This document shows positions 50,334 to 64,000 of a stretch of 64,000 nt of DNA, piece by piece. Made by a program: the position numbers and the translations under genes. Numbering within the stretch: the stretch's first letter is position 1; each line of letters opens with the position of its first letter. The notes beneath the pieces were generated by a model. The model worked only from the letters and a program-made list of their open reading frames with translations. It was not told the origin of the DNA and made no database searches. Origin of the DNA: Pipra filicauda (taxonomy: Eukaryota; Chordata; Aves; Passeriformes; Pipridae). The stretch covers positions 930,001 to 994,000 of the forward strand of contig NW_024103862.1 of the NCBI RefSeq assembly GCF_003945595.2, read 5' to 3'.

Positions 50334-50476
50334 TAGAATCATAGAATGACTTAGGTTGGAAGGGACCTCAAAGATCATCCAGTTTCAACTCCTATGCCAT
50401 GAGCAGGGACAGCTTTAACTAGACCAGGTTGCTCAGAGCTCCAACCAACCTGTCCTGGAACACTTTCAGGGATCAC
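50334..50476 (-). mobile_element. CR1 LINE, short 3' fragment
   Basis: The plus strand begins TAGAATCATAGAATGACTTA, then GGTTGGAAGGGACCTCAAAG, CTAGACCAGGTTGCTCAGAG and ACACTTTCAGGGATC. This is the reverse complement of a CR1 3' terminus with its octamers at 50334-50348. Similarity ends near 50476, so this is a very short, 5'-truncated insertion. Confidence 0.93.
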
Positions 50477-53400
50477 ATCCGGCTTCTGCTTCCAGAAGCA
50501 CACAGTACCTAATGGTACCCTTCTGCCCAGTTTCCCCAGGTTCAATTTCTGGGGTTCAGGCTGAGACTTCCTTTTCTTCTCATTACTCCAGGTAGAAGAA
50601 TCACTGATACAAAAACATTTATAGGAGGAGAACTTGTGAAGGTCAGTAACCGGTTGCATCAGCTTCCAAGATGTGCAATCCCAACATCCATTATGCTCTT
50701 GTATTATATTCACAAGCACTAAATGGTGATATATGTATTTTAACAGGCTCATGTAAATTTCAAACTTCTATATATTCAGAATATAAATGATCGTATTTCC
50801 TTCCATATTTTGGAAAAGGTCCCATTTAATTGAAAAAAAAGTCTTTCTTGTTGCTTTCTCTCATAACTCAAAGAATTTTCCATTTCCTCAGACATAGGCT
50901 GATTGAAAACGTAATGGCACCATGATCATTTTCTGTTGAATTCTGTATTCATTTCTGTTACACCTAATTACATTTCTGTGATATTGTGTTGGAGTTATCC
51001 CTAGAATTCCATGCATTTTTTTCTAGGTAAATTACAATTAACTTTAAAAAGTAAAGGAAATATCCAATTAGTGGTACAAAATTCCTGATAACTTTTGTGC
51101 TTCTCTGAAAATTATAGTTTATTTCTATTTGCATTTAGATTTCTCACTGAGTTCTTGGCCTTTGGGGTGGAATAAAAATTGGTTTGCTTAAAGAATCTGT
51201 TTTTATCAGGTTATTTGCTTAAGTATCCCAATCAATAATTTAATTCTATGAATGTTTAAGTTCATTATATATATGTTTTAGAAAAAAAAGTTGATCCATC
51301 CGATCTAAGCACATGCTTAGCCTTAAAAGCCTGAATGGTCTCACTGAACTCAAATTGAGAAACTACTTAAGTTCAGTGACATAGTCAGAGACATCTGCTG
51401 GAAATTTTGTGCTTGTAACAGATACTATTTCAGCTCTGAAAACAACACCAAGGACTTGACCCTATAAGTCTTTCACATTTAGAATTCCTACCAAAGTCAG
51501 GGGAAATCTTCATGAAGCAGAAAAGTCTAATAGTGTAATTATTCATCTACTGGGAAATGGCATATTATTCTATCACCTATTAAAATAAAATTGATACTTC
51601 TATATGTTTCTATCTCAATAATTTTGGAAGTGGTAAAATATGTGCAGGAATTGCTAAATGGTTTGGGGTTTTTTTTCTGAATCTTAAAATTTTGTCCTTA
51701 AAAGTCTACAGAAAGTCAAATATTAGGCAAATATTTTCTCCTTACAATGGTATCCGCCTTCATATAGTTTTTGTAAGCAAAACCTCAGGGAATGATATAA
51801 CAAACCACTAAATAAAATTCAGATGTCTCAATTCACTTTTATTTTAAAAAAGAATTTTAATTGACACTAAAGCAAAGCATTTTATGGTGTAATTTACTGG
51901 CAGTGCAACATGTTGAGTTTCAAATGAGCTGTTTGTTTTCTGGAGCAGGCTGGAGAAAAGACACTCTGAAAGTGCACCCAGAACATGTGAATAACTCTGG
52001 TACTTCTCATTCATTCACTGTTTAACAATTAGTGTTAGTGATTGCAGATAGGAAAATAAGGACTTGTATTGAAAGTGTTCACAAAAGTAACTTTTCCCTT
52101 TCCTAACTAATGTTTCTGCTCTGGATGACAGCAGATGGAGTGAGGCAACAATCAGGTCATTCATGGTCTGGTGTAAATGAGAGTGTCTCTCTCGTCTCCA
52201 ATACAACTATGCCAGGTTGGGGCTGTGAACCAGAACTCTGAAAAGTAAGTATCATCATACTGGCTATCACAAGTGGCCTACTTTTTTTTTTTTTTTTTAG
52301 GCTGTGATTTGTATCAAAAGCAGTAGTGTAAGTGATTAGGTCCTTGCAGAAGTTGGTTACAAAATAATTTGTGTAAAGGCTGTTTCCTTCTATTTCGAAG
52401 GGAAATTGTGCTTCTGCTTGGAATAGTGAGATGGTGTAGTCCTTCCCAAACACCTGATTTTACTGTAATATTTAGAATTGTAACTATAAATTTAGTTATT
52501 ATTAACCTATTAATATTCCCCCATATGCTTTTATAGTTCTTGCTGTAATTATTGTTTTTAGAAATGTCTGATCCTGCTAAACACTTGACCCTTAGACTTC
52601 CTCTTGAAAGGTTTTCTGCTCGTACTTAGCTTTGAGCATGTGAGTCCAAAGTGCACCAGTATTATGGCTCCAACATCTTGGCAAAGAGCTGCTCCAGGCT
52701 GGGGGCTGGGCGCCTAAGCTCCACCTTAAATCTCTGGGTCTGGTCCAGCTCTGTGCTTTGGAAAGGTGCCAGATCAGTGGCCCTCAAGGCTGAAGTTCTT
52801 CTGTGCATTCATGAAAAGGCAACAACACGGGTCATATCCATGCAAGATTTATCACACATCTTGGCAAACAGTGCTGCACAGAGGGAGCCATATCTTCCCT
52901 GGCAAGTTGCTTCAACCATTGGGTCATTCAGATTGATCCAAGAGCCTTAATTCTTCAGCTTAGACTGAGCAGTCAAGTCCACTAATCTATTTGATGTTAC
53001 ACCTCTATAAACAGCTGCCTAGCACAGATAGTGCTTATTTTGACCAAGAGGTAATAGAGGTTCAAGAAAACATGACACTAGATTCCAGACTACTCAAAAC
53101 AATCAAAACAAGTCAAGTGTCTTTCCAAAGCCCAGCCTGCACTGTCCTCCTCCCTTGCTAAAAGGCTTCTCAGTGCTGCAGTTTGGCAGTCAGCAGGCTA
53201 TTGCACTGAGAGAGAATTTCAAATTCAAAGACCATCCCAATCTTAAAATGTCAACAAAACACTTGCTCTTCAAGTGTCAGGAGGCAACTGGTGAACCACA
53301 AGTGCCATTTTTAGCTATGTACAGATTACTATATGGGAAGTATAAATCACCTGCATCAAATTTCTGGTATAAACTTCTAAAGCAGTGAGTGCTTATCTGC

Positions 53401-56400
53401 CAAAGCATGCAGGAAATGCCTTTTAAAACAAGTTACTGGTAATACTCAACAGCAACAGACCCAGCAGTTCCTTGCTGTCTTTCCTGTGACAAAAATGCCT
53501 CAGTCAGCCTCTCTTTTTTATGTATGCCATTTTGAAAAGGACTAACTAACACTAGGACAAAACCAGGTAGTTGATTTCCTCTGATGATCCCTTCTGATGC
53601 TGTTCACAAGATGGAAATGCTTGTGGGCACAGGATTATCAATGAAATGCTGCATGCAAGAGATGTAGCCTTTAGTTCCAATGTGCAGACAAGAACCTGTG
53701 TCCCTTAGGTTCTACCTGACTTTTGTTGATCAAGTTTATCTGATGCTTGAATCATTGTTACAGGTTTTGCTGACCCACTGTTTTATTGAAAGCAGACAGT
53801 ACACTCAAGCTGTGCTTGGGATGCTCAGGTTGGTCATTAGGAAACCAGAGAGTAATGCAGCAGTGGTAGAGGTTACGCAGAGAAATCAGTTTATCCCACA
53901 CAGATTTTCAGCAACTGGCTGGAAAAAGTCGCACCTGACCTGATCTTGAGTGGGCAATAGTCCTGTTTCAAGTGAGAGGCAGCAATAGAAAATGTCCATA
54001 AATAACTTCCAACCAACATGAAATAATTGCCCTTTTTGCTGCATTCTTAGGATTGTTTAAATTAACATTCTGCTTTGAAAAAGAAAAGCAATTGTTAAAC
54101 TTGAATATTTAAACTGTGCAAAAGTGTTTTTGAGTAGTGACTAACAAAAAAGAAGAACAAATAGAAAATTTAATACTGGTATATAAAAATTAAAATGAAA
54201 ATAGACATGGCCACAGAGAGCTACAGAGGGAGTGTCTCCCTCCTCACCAGTCCACAGAGGTTTGCACATACCGTAGCCTTCTTTGCATTGCTTGGAAACT
54301 TTATCATAACATTTGCAAAAAGTGATTTGTGATTTGGGACTGTAATTTATTTTTTAGAAACTTTCTTTTTATTCACTGCTAGAGATGGGCTGAAGCCAGT
54401 TGTGTCTGAAATGAAACCAAAAGCCTCATGAGCAGATGGCCTAGCATGTTCAGCAAAAGTGCTATCTGGAAATGTGATGTATTCTTCACTAATGAAGAAC
54501 CTTGAGGACTATCCTCTCTGTTTACCATCAGCCTCTGAATGTGTACCATTCTCTTATTCTCACAGGCACTGCTGCAGAAGAGAAATAATAAGTAGGAATA
54601 GCACTAAGGTTTAAAAGTCACATTACTTTTTTTTTTTTTTTTGGTTCCATATTAATGATATTAGATTTGTTTTGTGGTTTTTTTTTTCTTAATACCTAGC
54701 ACCAGAAATGCTTCTAAGAGTTGACTGGTCTATATATATTAACTGGAATATAACTGTATCTGTAAATTGAAACCACACTAAATGGACATTTTGATATCCC
54801 TTTCAGTGTCCTTAGCATAGGCTACCTCACCTGATTTTTCTCTCACTGTAGGGTGGGACGAAGAAAAGAGGACATGGTTCCTGCATGCTTTCAGCCGGTT
54901 TCAAGGTTACAGCTTCCTTCCCCATCCACTGCCTTCCTCTGGTGTAATGTTATGTACACCTGTCTTCCAGTGCCAGATCTCGGCTTGACTCCTGCATCAT
55001 CACCTCCCATTTCAACATACCCTATAATGTTCAAGATTAGGACACTTAGGTATGTTTAATGTGCAAAGATGAATGTGTCTACTCGTGCCTAGTGATAAGG
55101 TAGATAAACTCCTATTATGGTAAATGGAGACAGTTATCCTTAAATGGACAGACATTATCATCAACAGCTCTGGGCTCCACTCAGCATAGCTCTCCAGTGA
55201 GCACCAAGGGGAGCTGGTCACCAAAAGCAGATATAAACACCTACAAAAGCCTAAGCTTTGGATGTTTAAATATGGAACTAAGTCCCACCCCAGGTGATTG
55301 CCAGCAGTACTTTTTCTTTCTCCCAAAAATTCTCACTCAGTGTTTTTCTCTCTTCATTTCACTTGTTTACCTCCTCGTCTTGCTCCTACATGTCTTGTTT
55401 AACTCTTTGTTTTGCCATCTTGTATCATCATTTGTTCTGGAACAATGTATGCAAAATCTGCTCTTGAACGAGACAAACTTTGTTCGTACCTAGTTGAACT
55501 GCCGCTGTGATAAAATGCTTTCCTCCTCCTGACATTGACACAAACCATTTATCCTCTCACCTCAGCTTCATATTTAATGTGTAAACATGCTTGTTTGTTT
55601 GTTTGTTTTCCGAGGGAGGGAGATTTGTCATTAAATTTTAGTTCTGTTAAAGAAAAGTAAATTTTTCATGACTGGTTACTGTTTTAGCTATGTTTTAAAA
55701 CTAACACAGCCTACACTCTTATTAAGATGCCTGATCCTCAGGCATGCTAATTTTTAAAAACCTTTAAAATCAATGGGAGCTGTGGAAGCTTAATGTGTCT
55801 CCTGTTTTCTGTGAAGCGTTCTCTCCGTGGTGGTTTGTGACTGTGTCTATATGGACAGCACAGCAACAAAGAAACAAATGAAGAGTAGAGCCTGTGTGCA
55901 ATGCACACATAATGACGATAACACTGAACAATCCTCACGTTCCCCCAGATGTATCTCCCTGAACAAATATAAGAAGACTACCCCACGTGCAACAAAATTA
56001 TGGGCTAAATTCTGAGCATCATTGTGCAAGTTTAAACCTCGACTGATTTCATTTTCTTTATTCCAGCCTAACTGGGATCAGGATCTGCCTGTATGATCAA
56101 TACAGTAGGCATATTGACCTAAACCTTCTGGAAATAAATAAATACTGTCAGGAACAGTCCTCTTGCAGGGAAACACACAAAACCACCTGACTTTAAACAG
56201 ACTTTTAAAAAACACATCTCTTATGAAAGCTCTTGAGAGCGGGAGTTCTTTCAGTCTCCCGGGGCATAGCAAGCAAAGCAAGGTAAGTTATCTTGACACC
56301 AAGTCCTCGAGCAGCAGATCTTTTGGGGAATGAACAAAGTGCTCTGTAGAGCCAGTCTGGCTTATCATCAGAGTCATCTGTATCCTTGAAAAGTACAGCT

Positions 56401-58586
56401 GGGGTTAGGGAAGCTGCAGAGAACACTTCTGTTAGACTGACATGCTTCTCCAAGCAAAGGAATCATCATGACTTCAGTTTCAGGGTAAGTATTTTCAGTG
56501 TTCCTTCCTCCTGAGGGGGATTTCTATCATAACCCATTGATTTGCATGGAGCTTATTGTGAGATATAGGGTTGTTTGTTTGTTTTGGTTTTTTTCCTTTG
56601 AATTATTTTTTTCTTAAAAAAGGAAGAAACATACTTGAAAAAGTTCCATGCTTTTTTTTTGTTAATACAGTAAGCCTGTATGAATTATTTCTGGCAATCC
56701 TGAACTTTGAACTGGGAATCTTTATCATATTAAATAGTTGCTCTGTTATGCAAATAAATATACACATATGTATTGTACAAATTTCTGAAAAATATTTCTT
56801 TCCACTGTTTGGTAATGTCAAATAATTCATTGACATTATGGGAGTCATACAACTTAATGAGAACAGCACTCAGTTGACCAGTCTGCCAGGAGACTTAAGT
56901 CTTTATTGTAAAAGAGGAACAAAGACTATATTTTTTTGTCCTGGTATTCTGATTCTTCATTAAATAGTAAGTTACTTTTGACAGATGTTCATTTTTAATT
57001 TCAGCCATATGGAGGCATAGTGGAATGATGTTTCAGACATTCTACCAATCCAGGACTACTAAAAATGAGGGAAGCAAATGTCAAATCCACAAAACCATAC
57101 AGAAATGGATTTTTCTTTATTTTTTTCCCCCTAGAGAAAGTAAAAAAGAGAATTTTCTAAATGTATCAACCAAAATTCCCAGAAACCTTGACCTGACTGT
57201 GCTAAGTGACTGGAAGCAGGAAAAACTGTTGCAATCCTGTGGTTACTTAGTAGGATTTTGAGGGGTGGGTGTTCTTGGTTCAAATGATGATATTATCTGT
57301 ACTTCCTCCTGCAACTCATGTTTATAAGTAGTCCATTAGTGCAATTTTTCACCAAAACGCCCCAAATTTGACTTTTTTTTTTAATCATATTTGTATAAGC
57401 TAAACAAACAGTGTACAGACTGGTGAGTGAATGGCTTATGCTTTTCATTCGTGTGCTGACAGCAGAGAACTTCTCTGTTTTTCAGAACAGGAATGTGAAT
57501 TGCTAAGGAGAAGAGACATGGCTAGCTGTGGCCCCACCAGTATTTCCAGGCTGCTGTTTCTGAAAGAAGCAATTCTAAAGCTAACATTTCATCTGTTTAT
57601 TTACTACATGCAGGAGGCTGGTTTTCTCAGTTGGTTGTTAAACAAAACAGCTGTCTACTACACATCTGTTTACAAAACATATTACCAGATTGTGCAATGA
57701 AAGATTAGGGAAGCTTATTTTAATTTGAAATGAGATAATGCGACAATCTTAAATCCAGGATCTGTTCCTGAATCTTTGTTTTACTCTGGAACAGTGCTGA
57801 GCAAGAAATGCCCAATGTCTTCCAACTGTCCTGCCTATCGACCTGGATCACGTGGCAGCAGCCTTTGGTCACATCATTTGAAGCTGGGGGAGACCAGTGA
57901 TCAAAGACAAGTCAATGGAAGATTTATCCTAATTTAGCAAATTATAGCAAATACATTGATTATCTACTTAGGTATTTTACAAATTGTGGTTGAGAGGCCT
58001 AAACACAGAATTAGAAGACAGGTGACAAGAGGAACATTGTTGTGCAGAGTCTAAGCCACCTCTTTCACCACAGACTGTAGTAGGCTAATTAATCTTTCCT
58101 TTGCCATGGACTAAGCATGTATTCACAGATATTGCCATTCAGCTGATACGAGATAAATAGAGAAGCTGCAAGAATCTCATGGAATGTTTGAGCCCTGAGT
58201 TCTGATTTGAGCCTGGCTTCTACTTGGGTAGCTTCTCACTGTGTTCTTTCATTTTCTCCACACTTTTTTAGGGGTTGAAAACAATTTCTTCACTTGTGAA
58301 GGATGTTGTGCTAGAAAATACTTGCAAGGTTTTTGAAGATGTAATGTACTGGGCCATTAAGTCAATGACCCATACCCCATTTGAACTAAGGCCTATCCAG
58401 TTTCTTTCTTTTGGGTGGTTGTGTTGTGATGCCTTAAAAAACACCCAGTCATTAGAAAGATCTCAGCAGCTGTTCTCTGAAAATCAGGGCCAATGAAGAC
58501 AGTCGCAATACCAGTTGTGTTCAGATGGTTGTCAAAGTAGATCTGACAGAGCTGCTTACTGGAGGCAACAAGAAGCAGTGACTTTC

Positions 58587-58626
58587 AAAAAAAAAAAAGA
58601 AAAAAAAGAAAAAAAAAAAGGAAAAA
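58587..58626 (+). repeat. A-rich simple sequence
   Basis: Forty bases of A interrupted only by single or paired G. No retrogene is visible upstream. Confidence 0.95.
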
Positions 58627-59020
58627 CCCCTCCACTCAAGATATTAAACAGTCAGAGATCAGAACAGACCTAATCTCCTGTAACTTGTAACTTCACTCTT
58701 TCCCTCAGTTGATCTGGACCTCTTTCATTGTGCAAGGAGATGTATAATGACACTGGAATGGCTCTTGCCATGATAAAGTTTGCAGCTGTGTATGATAACA
58801 ATTATTTTTTAAGTATGAAACACAGTCCTTTATGTCATGGAAAATTCCCACAACTTGTCATTTCTCAGGGGGAATTCCAGGCACACCAAGTGAAAATTGT
58901 TCAAAGGAACATCTGTTTTCTCTCATAAATTATATGACAATGTCTTAATAGAAATGCAACCTGCTTCTGTGCTTTCACCCATTAATTACAGAGAATATTA
59001 AGGTTCTATTTTACTTTGCT

Positions 59021-59112
59021 TTAAACATCTGGTGCCAAAAGAAGCAGCAAGAAGAAAGCACAATTATGTTACTAGACTCAGCAGTCCCAAAATACTGACC
59101 AGTACTGATTAT
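59021..59112 (+). repeat. Diverged direct repeat, copy 1
   Basis: Starts TTAAACATCTGGTGCCAA and aligns over roughly 90 bases with the segment at 59790-59880, sharing TTAAACATCTGGT and further matching blocks around AAAGCA, ATTAT, AGACT and AAATA. Identity is about two thirds by eye. Confidence 0.6.
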
Positions 59113-59789
59113 TACTTATTATTCTCTGTTGCTTCCATATGGAGCGAGTATTTAATGTGTAACTCAGTGAATACACACATATATATATCTTATGAAATGT
59201 ATATTTTAAATGAATATATAATAGTGTTTTATCCTATTGTGCAGTATTTTTAAGAACCTCAATTTATAGTAGTTAACAAAAGTATCATGTTGTCTAAATT
59301 CAGCCAACTTTTATAACCAACTTAATAACACATCCAAATTAAAATCAAGTGTCCCTGAAAACACATGCAAGACTTTCTTAGAATTCAATACTAAACTGGG
59401 AAGAACATTTCAGTCAAGCTTTTCATTTGGCCCTGTGGTCCTCATGTGCTAAATAACAGCAGATGCAGAGCAATCACCTCTGACACAGTGGTGTGGTGAC
59501 CACAGCCGAGGACAGTGTTTAACACCACCTAAGAGTGAGAATCAACACTTCAACACTTTGACCTGACTTCCTGGCCTAAACTGGCCACAACAATACCAGG
59601 AGAGAAAAGCAAATGGTTGGGAATATCTATAGGTTTCTGAGGGAAGGCTTCCACTTTATTTGAAACTAAAGCAGCTCCAAATTCCAGCATCTGTTTTTAT
59701 GCTTTAAATTACCCCAACTAGTTTCTTCGTTTTCCAAAATTGCATTTCCTTAGAATGCCTCCTATTACACTATCACATTTTATTGTGCA

Positions 59790-59880
59790 TTAAACATCTG
59801 GTATCAACAGCCTAAACAAAAAAAAGCATGATTATACTGTCAGACTTAATAATTCAGAAATATTAACCAGCTCTTATACT
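59790..59880 (+). repeat. Diverged direct repeat, copy 2
   Basis: Starts TTAAACATCTGGTATCAACA and is the partner of 59021-59112, 769 bases further on in the same orientation. I cannot assign either copy to a known repeat family. Confidence 0.6.
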
Positions 59881-60239
59881 ATCAGGAGTTTTTCATGTGA
59901 AATTGGCCCTCGATGTGTATTTTGCACTTATGAGACTTTGCACATACCAGCATAAGATAACAGTGTTCAATCTTTCATGTAACTAACAGAGTTAATTTGC
60001 CTAAATGAAATCACTTTATCAGCAATATTCTTGCCCTGCAAAAACCAAGGGATTATCATAGTCTGTTAAAACATACCAAACTGCGGTCTGGAAAATGGGG
60101 GCGGGAGAGACTTCTTCTGTGCAATAATAGATTAGGAAAGCTATTTAGCCTTAAGCAAACTTGAGAGCTATGGAGGCTGAACCATGTGGAAGGAGATCGT
60201 AAAGCTCCTTGCCTGTTCAGTAACCAAATGACTGCTGCT

Positions 60240-60480
60240 TAGTTAGCTGTAAGCTTCAGTTTGAGACCTTTTGCTCCCATATTTAATTAAAACATCATTG
60301 TCATCTTCTGTGAGTACTGAGCTGTAATACTGCAGGCCTATTCAAGATCTGTTTCTTAATTGGTCTTAAATAGGTTAATTGCAATTCAAAGAACAAGTCA
60401 TTACCAGTGGGATGCAAGTGTATGATGCAATGGGACAGAGCATGAGCTATTGGCTGTAATGCCTGATGAACAGCATAGTT
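60240..60480. promoter_or_regulatory. Possible enhancer-like noncoding element
   Basis: A compact stretch without repeats that contains TTAATTAA (60283-60290), the palindrome AATTGCAATT (60377-60386, overlapping a C/EBP-like TTGCAAT) and several TAAT cores. This is the texture of homeodomain-rich conserved noncoding DNA. Conservation cannot be seen from one sequence, so this is a guess from motif density only. Confidence 0.15.
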
Positions 60481-62359
60481 ATTATTTTAAGGTTATGGTT
60501 GGTAACATTTTTATTGCATAGATTTATGGAGTTTCTTTCACCAGCCACCTCTTCCTGCCTACTTTTGCTCTGCGAAATCTACCCCTGCAGCTGTTAAAAA
60601 CTTTAGAACCACTGCTTGTGTGCCTCTGCGCTAATGAAGGAACCTTTGGTGAATGGGGCAACACCAACAATGGGAAGAGACTTTTTTCTTCTCCTTAGTA
60701 ATCAGTTGCTTTAGTAATAATTTGTCTTGAGACAACAAAACCGATCTAATTCTGAGTACCTGTGAAGTCTCACTGCCTACAAAATACAACTCTTGAGCCC
60801 CATGAGGTCCCCAGGGCATCTGTATGAGCGTGGTATGAACACGTGCCAGGGATTTAGTGGCAACGTCATTACATTACGAACACTTCCATAGTCAAAGCAT
60901 TTCAAAATGATACTGTGAGCATTTTCTAACTTGTCTAGTATCACTTGATTGAATAACACTCCACAGCTTTGTTTCCCAGTTATACAAACAGATACTATTA
61001 ATATATTAATGCTTCTGTGTGGTGGGCTCTGGATAGTCAGCCTTTCCAGGAAATCTCCTTGAAATAGTGTTGTATATGGAAAATGTATAGTTATATAATC
61101 CTCAGAAAGGCTAAGTGATTTAGGCATTCAACTAGGTAGATACAGACTTTGCATGAATGTTTTAAGGAAAGTTGCATTTTTAATCCTTTTACTGGCTCCT
61201 AGTTCTGCCAGGCACATAGTAACATCCCCTGGAAATTGAACAGAGGATAACGTAAACCTCTTCAATAGGCAACAAGACTACTGTCTTCCCCAGATAACCT
61301 CAAGCATCAGGAGCTGGCATGTGCCTTGGCATGAGGAAAAAAAATACCTGACCAACTTGACTGGCACTTGCCTTCGTCTTTGCTCACCTCTGTGTCAACC
61401 TACAGGTCCTGGTACAATTGTACCACCTGCCCTCTCAATGTCCTGGGTAGCACAACACTAATTCTTCTGTATGCCTCAGAGTTTTATATTGCTGCCAGAA
61501 GTCATGGTACTATATGAAGGCATTTGTAGCAGCAAAGTGCACAGGGAATTTCCAATACGTTTAAGGCCAAACCTCTGCTGGGGTATGGCTTTCTCAGATA
61601 AGAATTTGAGATGGAGAGAGTGAAAGGCATTCAAATTGTGCACTGTTACTTCTAGGGCTGAAAGGCTTTCACATGGATTTGTCAACATTTCCTAATGCTG
61701 TTTTCCTCTGGAATGCTGTTCCTTAGCCAGATGCCCTGAACAGAGAACACTGCGTCCCCAGCTTCACTCTTAGCTTTCTGGTCTGTGTAGTCTCCAAAGA
61801 GCTTAGCTGTCAGCAGGATTCATAGATGCATATTTGATGCAACTTGGGGTTAAACCATGAATTATTCTCAAAATTAGGACAAAGGTCTTAGTTGGCATTG
61901 AAAAATTATATCAAGACAGTAGAGAACTTCAGTGCAATTCCGTATTTAGGAAGTCCCTGCCTCCTGCTATCCTGACTGGTACTTTGCTGGTTAGTAATAG
62001 CTCTAGACAATAGAGTTTGCTGTCACAATCAGATAAATCTGTATTCTTCCCCTTATTGTTGCATTTGACATAATAATTACCTAAAGAGCTTGTTTTCAAG
62101 GAGGTACAAACAAGCATGTTTAACATGCCTGAACAAACACCCCAAGCATGCAGGCACTGGCAATGGAGCAGGTGGATGGCAAAAAGAAGGTTATTTTTAG
62201 GACTTTGCAAAGCCTAAATCTGAACACTCAAAGCATATCACATAGGTCACTGAACAGCTGTTAGACTGTGAGCACTCTCAGTCTGCATTCAAATCAGTGA
62301 GCTGGAGGTAAAAGAACAGATTTTCAAATACTGTATGTTCTCCTTCAACTGTTTTTGTT

Positions 62360-62970
62360 AATCATAGAATCATAGAAACACAGAATGTGAAGGGGTTGGA
62401 ATGGACCTTAGAGATCATCAAGTCCCAACCCCCTCTGCCATGGACAGGGACACTTCCCACTAGACCAGGTTGCTCAAGGCCTTATCCAACCTGGCCTTGA
62501 GCACTGCTCATGGGGCATCCACAACCTGTGGCAACCTGTTCCAGTGTCTAACCACCCTCACAGTAAACAATTTCTTCCTAATATCTAACCTAAATTTCCC
62601 CTCTTTCAATTTGTACCCACTACTCATTGTCCTATCGCTACAGTTCCTGATGAAGAACCCCTCTATGGCTTCCCATTAAGCCCCCTTCAGATCCTGGAAA
62701 GTTGCTATGAGGTCTCCACACAACCTTCTCTTCTCCAGGCTGAACAGCCCCAGCTTTCTCAGCCTATCTTTGTAGGGGAGGTTCTCCAATCCTCTTATCA
62801 ACTTCATGGCCCTCCTCTGGACTTGCTCCATGTCCCTCTTATGTTGGGGGCACTAGAACTGTATGCAGTGCTCCAGGGGGTCTCAGAACAGAGAAGAACA
62901 GAGGGGAAGAATCATCTTCTTAAACCTGCTGGCCACACTCCTTTTGATGCAGCTCAGATTCAGTTGGCTT
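62360..62970 (-). mobile_element. CR1 LINE, longest 3' fragment in the window
   Basis: About 610 bases of CR1 3' end, reverse-complemented on the plus strand. It starts AATCATAGAATCATAGAAAC, passes through CTAGACCAGGTTGCTCAAGG, CTTCTCTTCTCCAGGCTGAA and CATGTCCCTCTTATGTTGGG, and ends near TTTGATGCAGCTCAGATTCA. It includes the 3' UTR and the last part of ORF2, now interrupted. It is 5'-truncated and inactive. Confidence 0.94.
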
Positions 62971-64000
62971 GACATTTTAGAACTCTGAAATTTTACGATT
63001 GAAATTTTACAACTCTGAAAAAGTGACAGTACACTCTGTGTGGGATTCATTCGACCACATAGGTCAACTACAGAGGAGACTTGACATATGGATTACTTGC
63101 CATGACCCCTGTGTTAGCAGCAGAGAGACATACTCTTCCAAGGTGTGATCCATCTCATCATAAAGCAGACATCTAAGACAGGTCAGATACATTCTCCTTT
63201 TCTCTTGACCATTGAAGAAGCCAAGGAAAACAATCTCAGATATAGCCATTAATTACTACAGACGTCCAAATCTTTTGAGATCATACACTCCTTATACCTA
63301 TGCTAAGAAAGTCAGAACAAGGACCAAATTTTTTATACTTTAATGTTCAGGGAAACTGGAATCAGGAGAACAATAGGCAACAAAACCCAAACAGAAAGTT
63401 TTCACCAACTAAATAGGGTCTTTATAGGTCCATTTAGCTGGCAACAACAATATGAGGACTGAAGGAAAGAGTTGGTCTCAAATTCTCCATAGAAGGTGTT
63501 GACACATAAACTACCTGAGTCTTTTGGCAGTGAGAGGATCAACAACCTTCAAAATTATCAGCAAAACAAGTTATAGAATTACTGCTGTTCACTACCCACA
63601 GAGGTTTAAGGACATGCACAAGTCAGGGTTCATAAGTAGCAGTAATATCTCCCATCAGAACAGCTGATCTTGTCATTGAGACAAGTCATTGAGAAAGCTA
63701 CAAGGTTTTAGGTATAGAAATCTTTTCTCTAAAATATTCTGCTTTTTCAAACAGAGATGGACAACTTCTGAGCTAAATACAAATGGAGAACACTTGCCTG
63801 GTTGCCCAGTACCCACTAATAAAAGGCCATATTTTAATGTACGTTTAGTGGTACCCTATTAAATAATACCCTTTATTTACCCTTTCTTGTATCAGTTTAT
63901 TATTTGTGGAATATGATCCTGTCTATATGAGTTATTAATCTCTTGCTTATAAATTGCAACACTATTTGATCATATATATGAAAGTTTAGTCACATAAAAA
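62971..64000. other. Intergenic; nothing recognised
   Basis: A+T-rich sequence to the window edge, with no repeat, exon or motif that I can support. Confidence 0.55.

Larger units (their letters stand above)
50477..62359. other. Intergenic; no gene recognised
   Basis: A+T-rich with poly-T runs at 52282 and 54627, an A-rich run at 58587, the paired repeats at 59021 and 59790 and the enhancer-like stretch at 60240. No frame exceeds about 116 codons, and none shows a domain. Confidence 0.55.

Noticed and set aside
52282..52298. Poly-T and poly-A runs as tails of processed retrogenes
   Set aside because: No coding remnant or target-site duplication was visible next to any of the runs.

Overview
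This window looks like vertebrate nuclear DNA, most likely from a bird. The main evidence is a set of CR1 (chicken repeat 1) LINE fragments. Two of them, on the plus strand, end in the diagnostic tandem ATTCTATG/ATTCTGTG octamers, and others show the same end reverse-complemented. I recognise no Alu, L1 or B1 elements and no bacterial gene organisation. The DNA is A+T-rich with one sharp CpG island, and recognisable repeats occupy only a small part of it.

Layout. The only gene start I can support is on the minus strand inside the CpG island (about 41160-42340). An ATG in a strong Kozak context at 41840 opens a short coding exon that ends at a GT donor after 41743. It encodes a short N-terminus, one hydrophobic segment and a run of arginines, which is the start of a single-pass membrane protein I could not identify. 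The 41.7 kb to its left would then be first intron or later introns. The 21.7 kb to its right would be upstream flank.

Within the left part, a few short stretches are bounded by good splice consensus sites and stay open in a phase compatible with the first exon (best: 24915-24993 followed by 22755-22814). I list them as low-confidence candidate exons, because such arrangements also arise by chance in introns. Six CR1-family copies were found: 6245-7125, 16060-16615, 29641-29834, 37531-37772, 50334-50476 and 62360-62970. The first is much older and retains part of the reverse transcriptase frame.

The rest is unannotated intronic or intergenic DNA with local structures: a 100-nt run made only of A and C (34966-35065), a 78-nt purine-only tract with a G-quadruplex motif (47706-47783), a TAGA microsatellite, a 60-bp tandem duplication, a hairpin, and a pair of diverged direct repeats near 59.0 and 59.8 kb. 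I found no complete multi-exon gene, RNA gene, CRISPR array, operon or new biological system. Nearly all longer open frames are chance frames, GC-rich shadows in the CpG island, or CR1 remnants.
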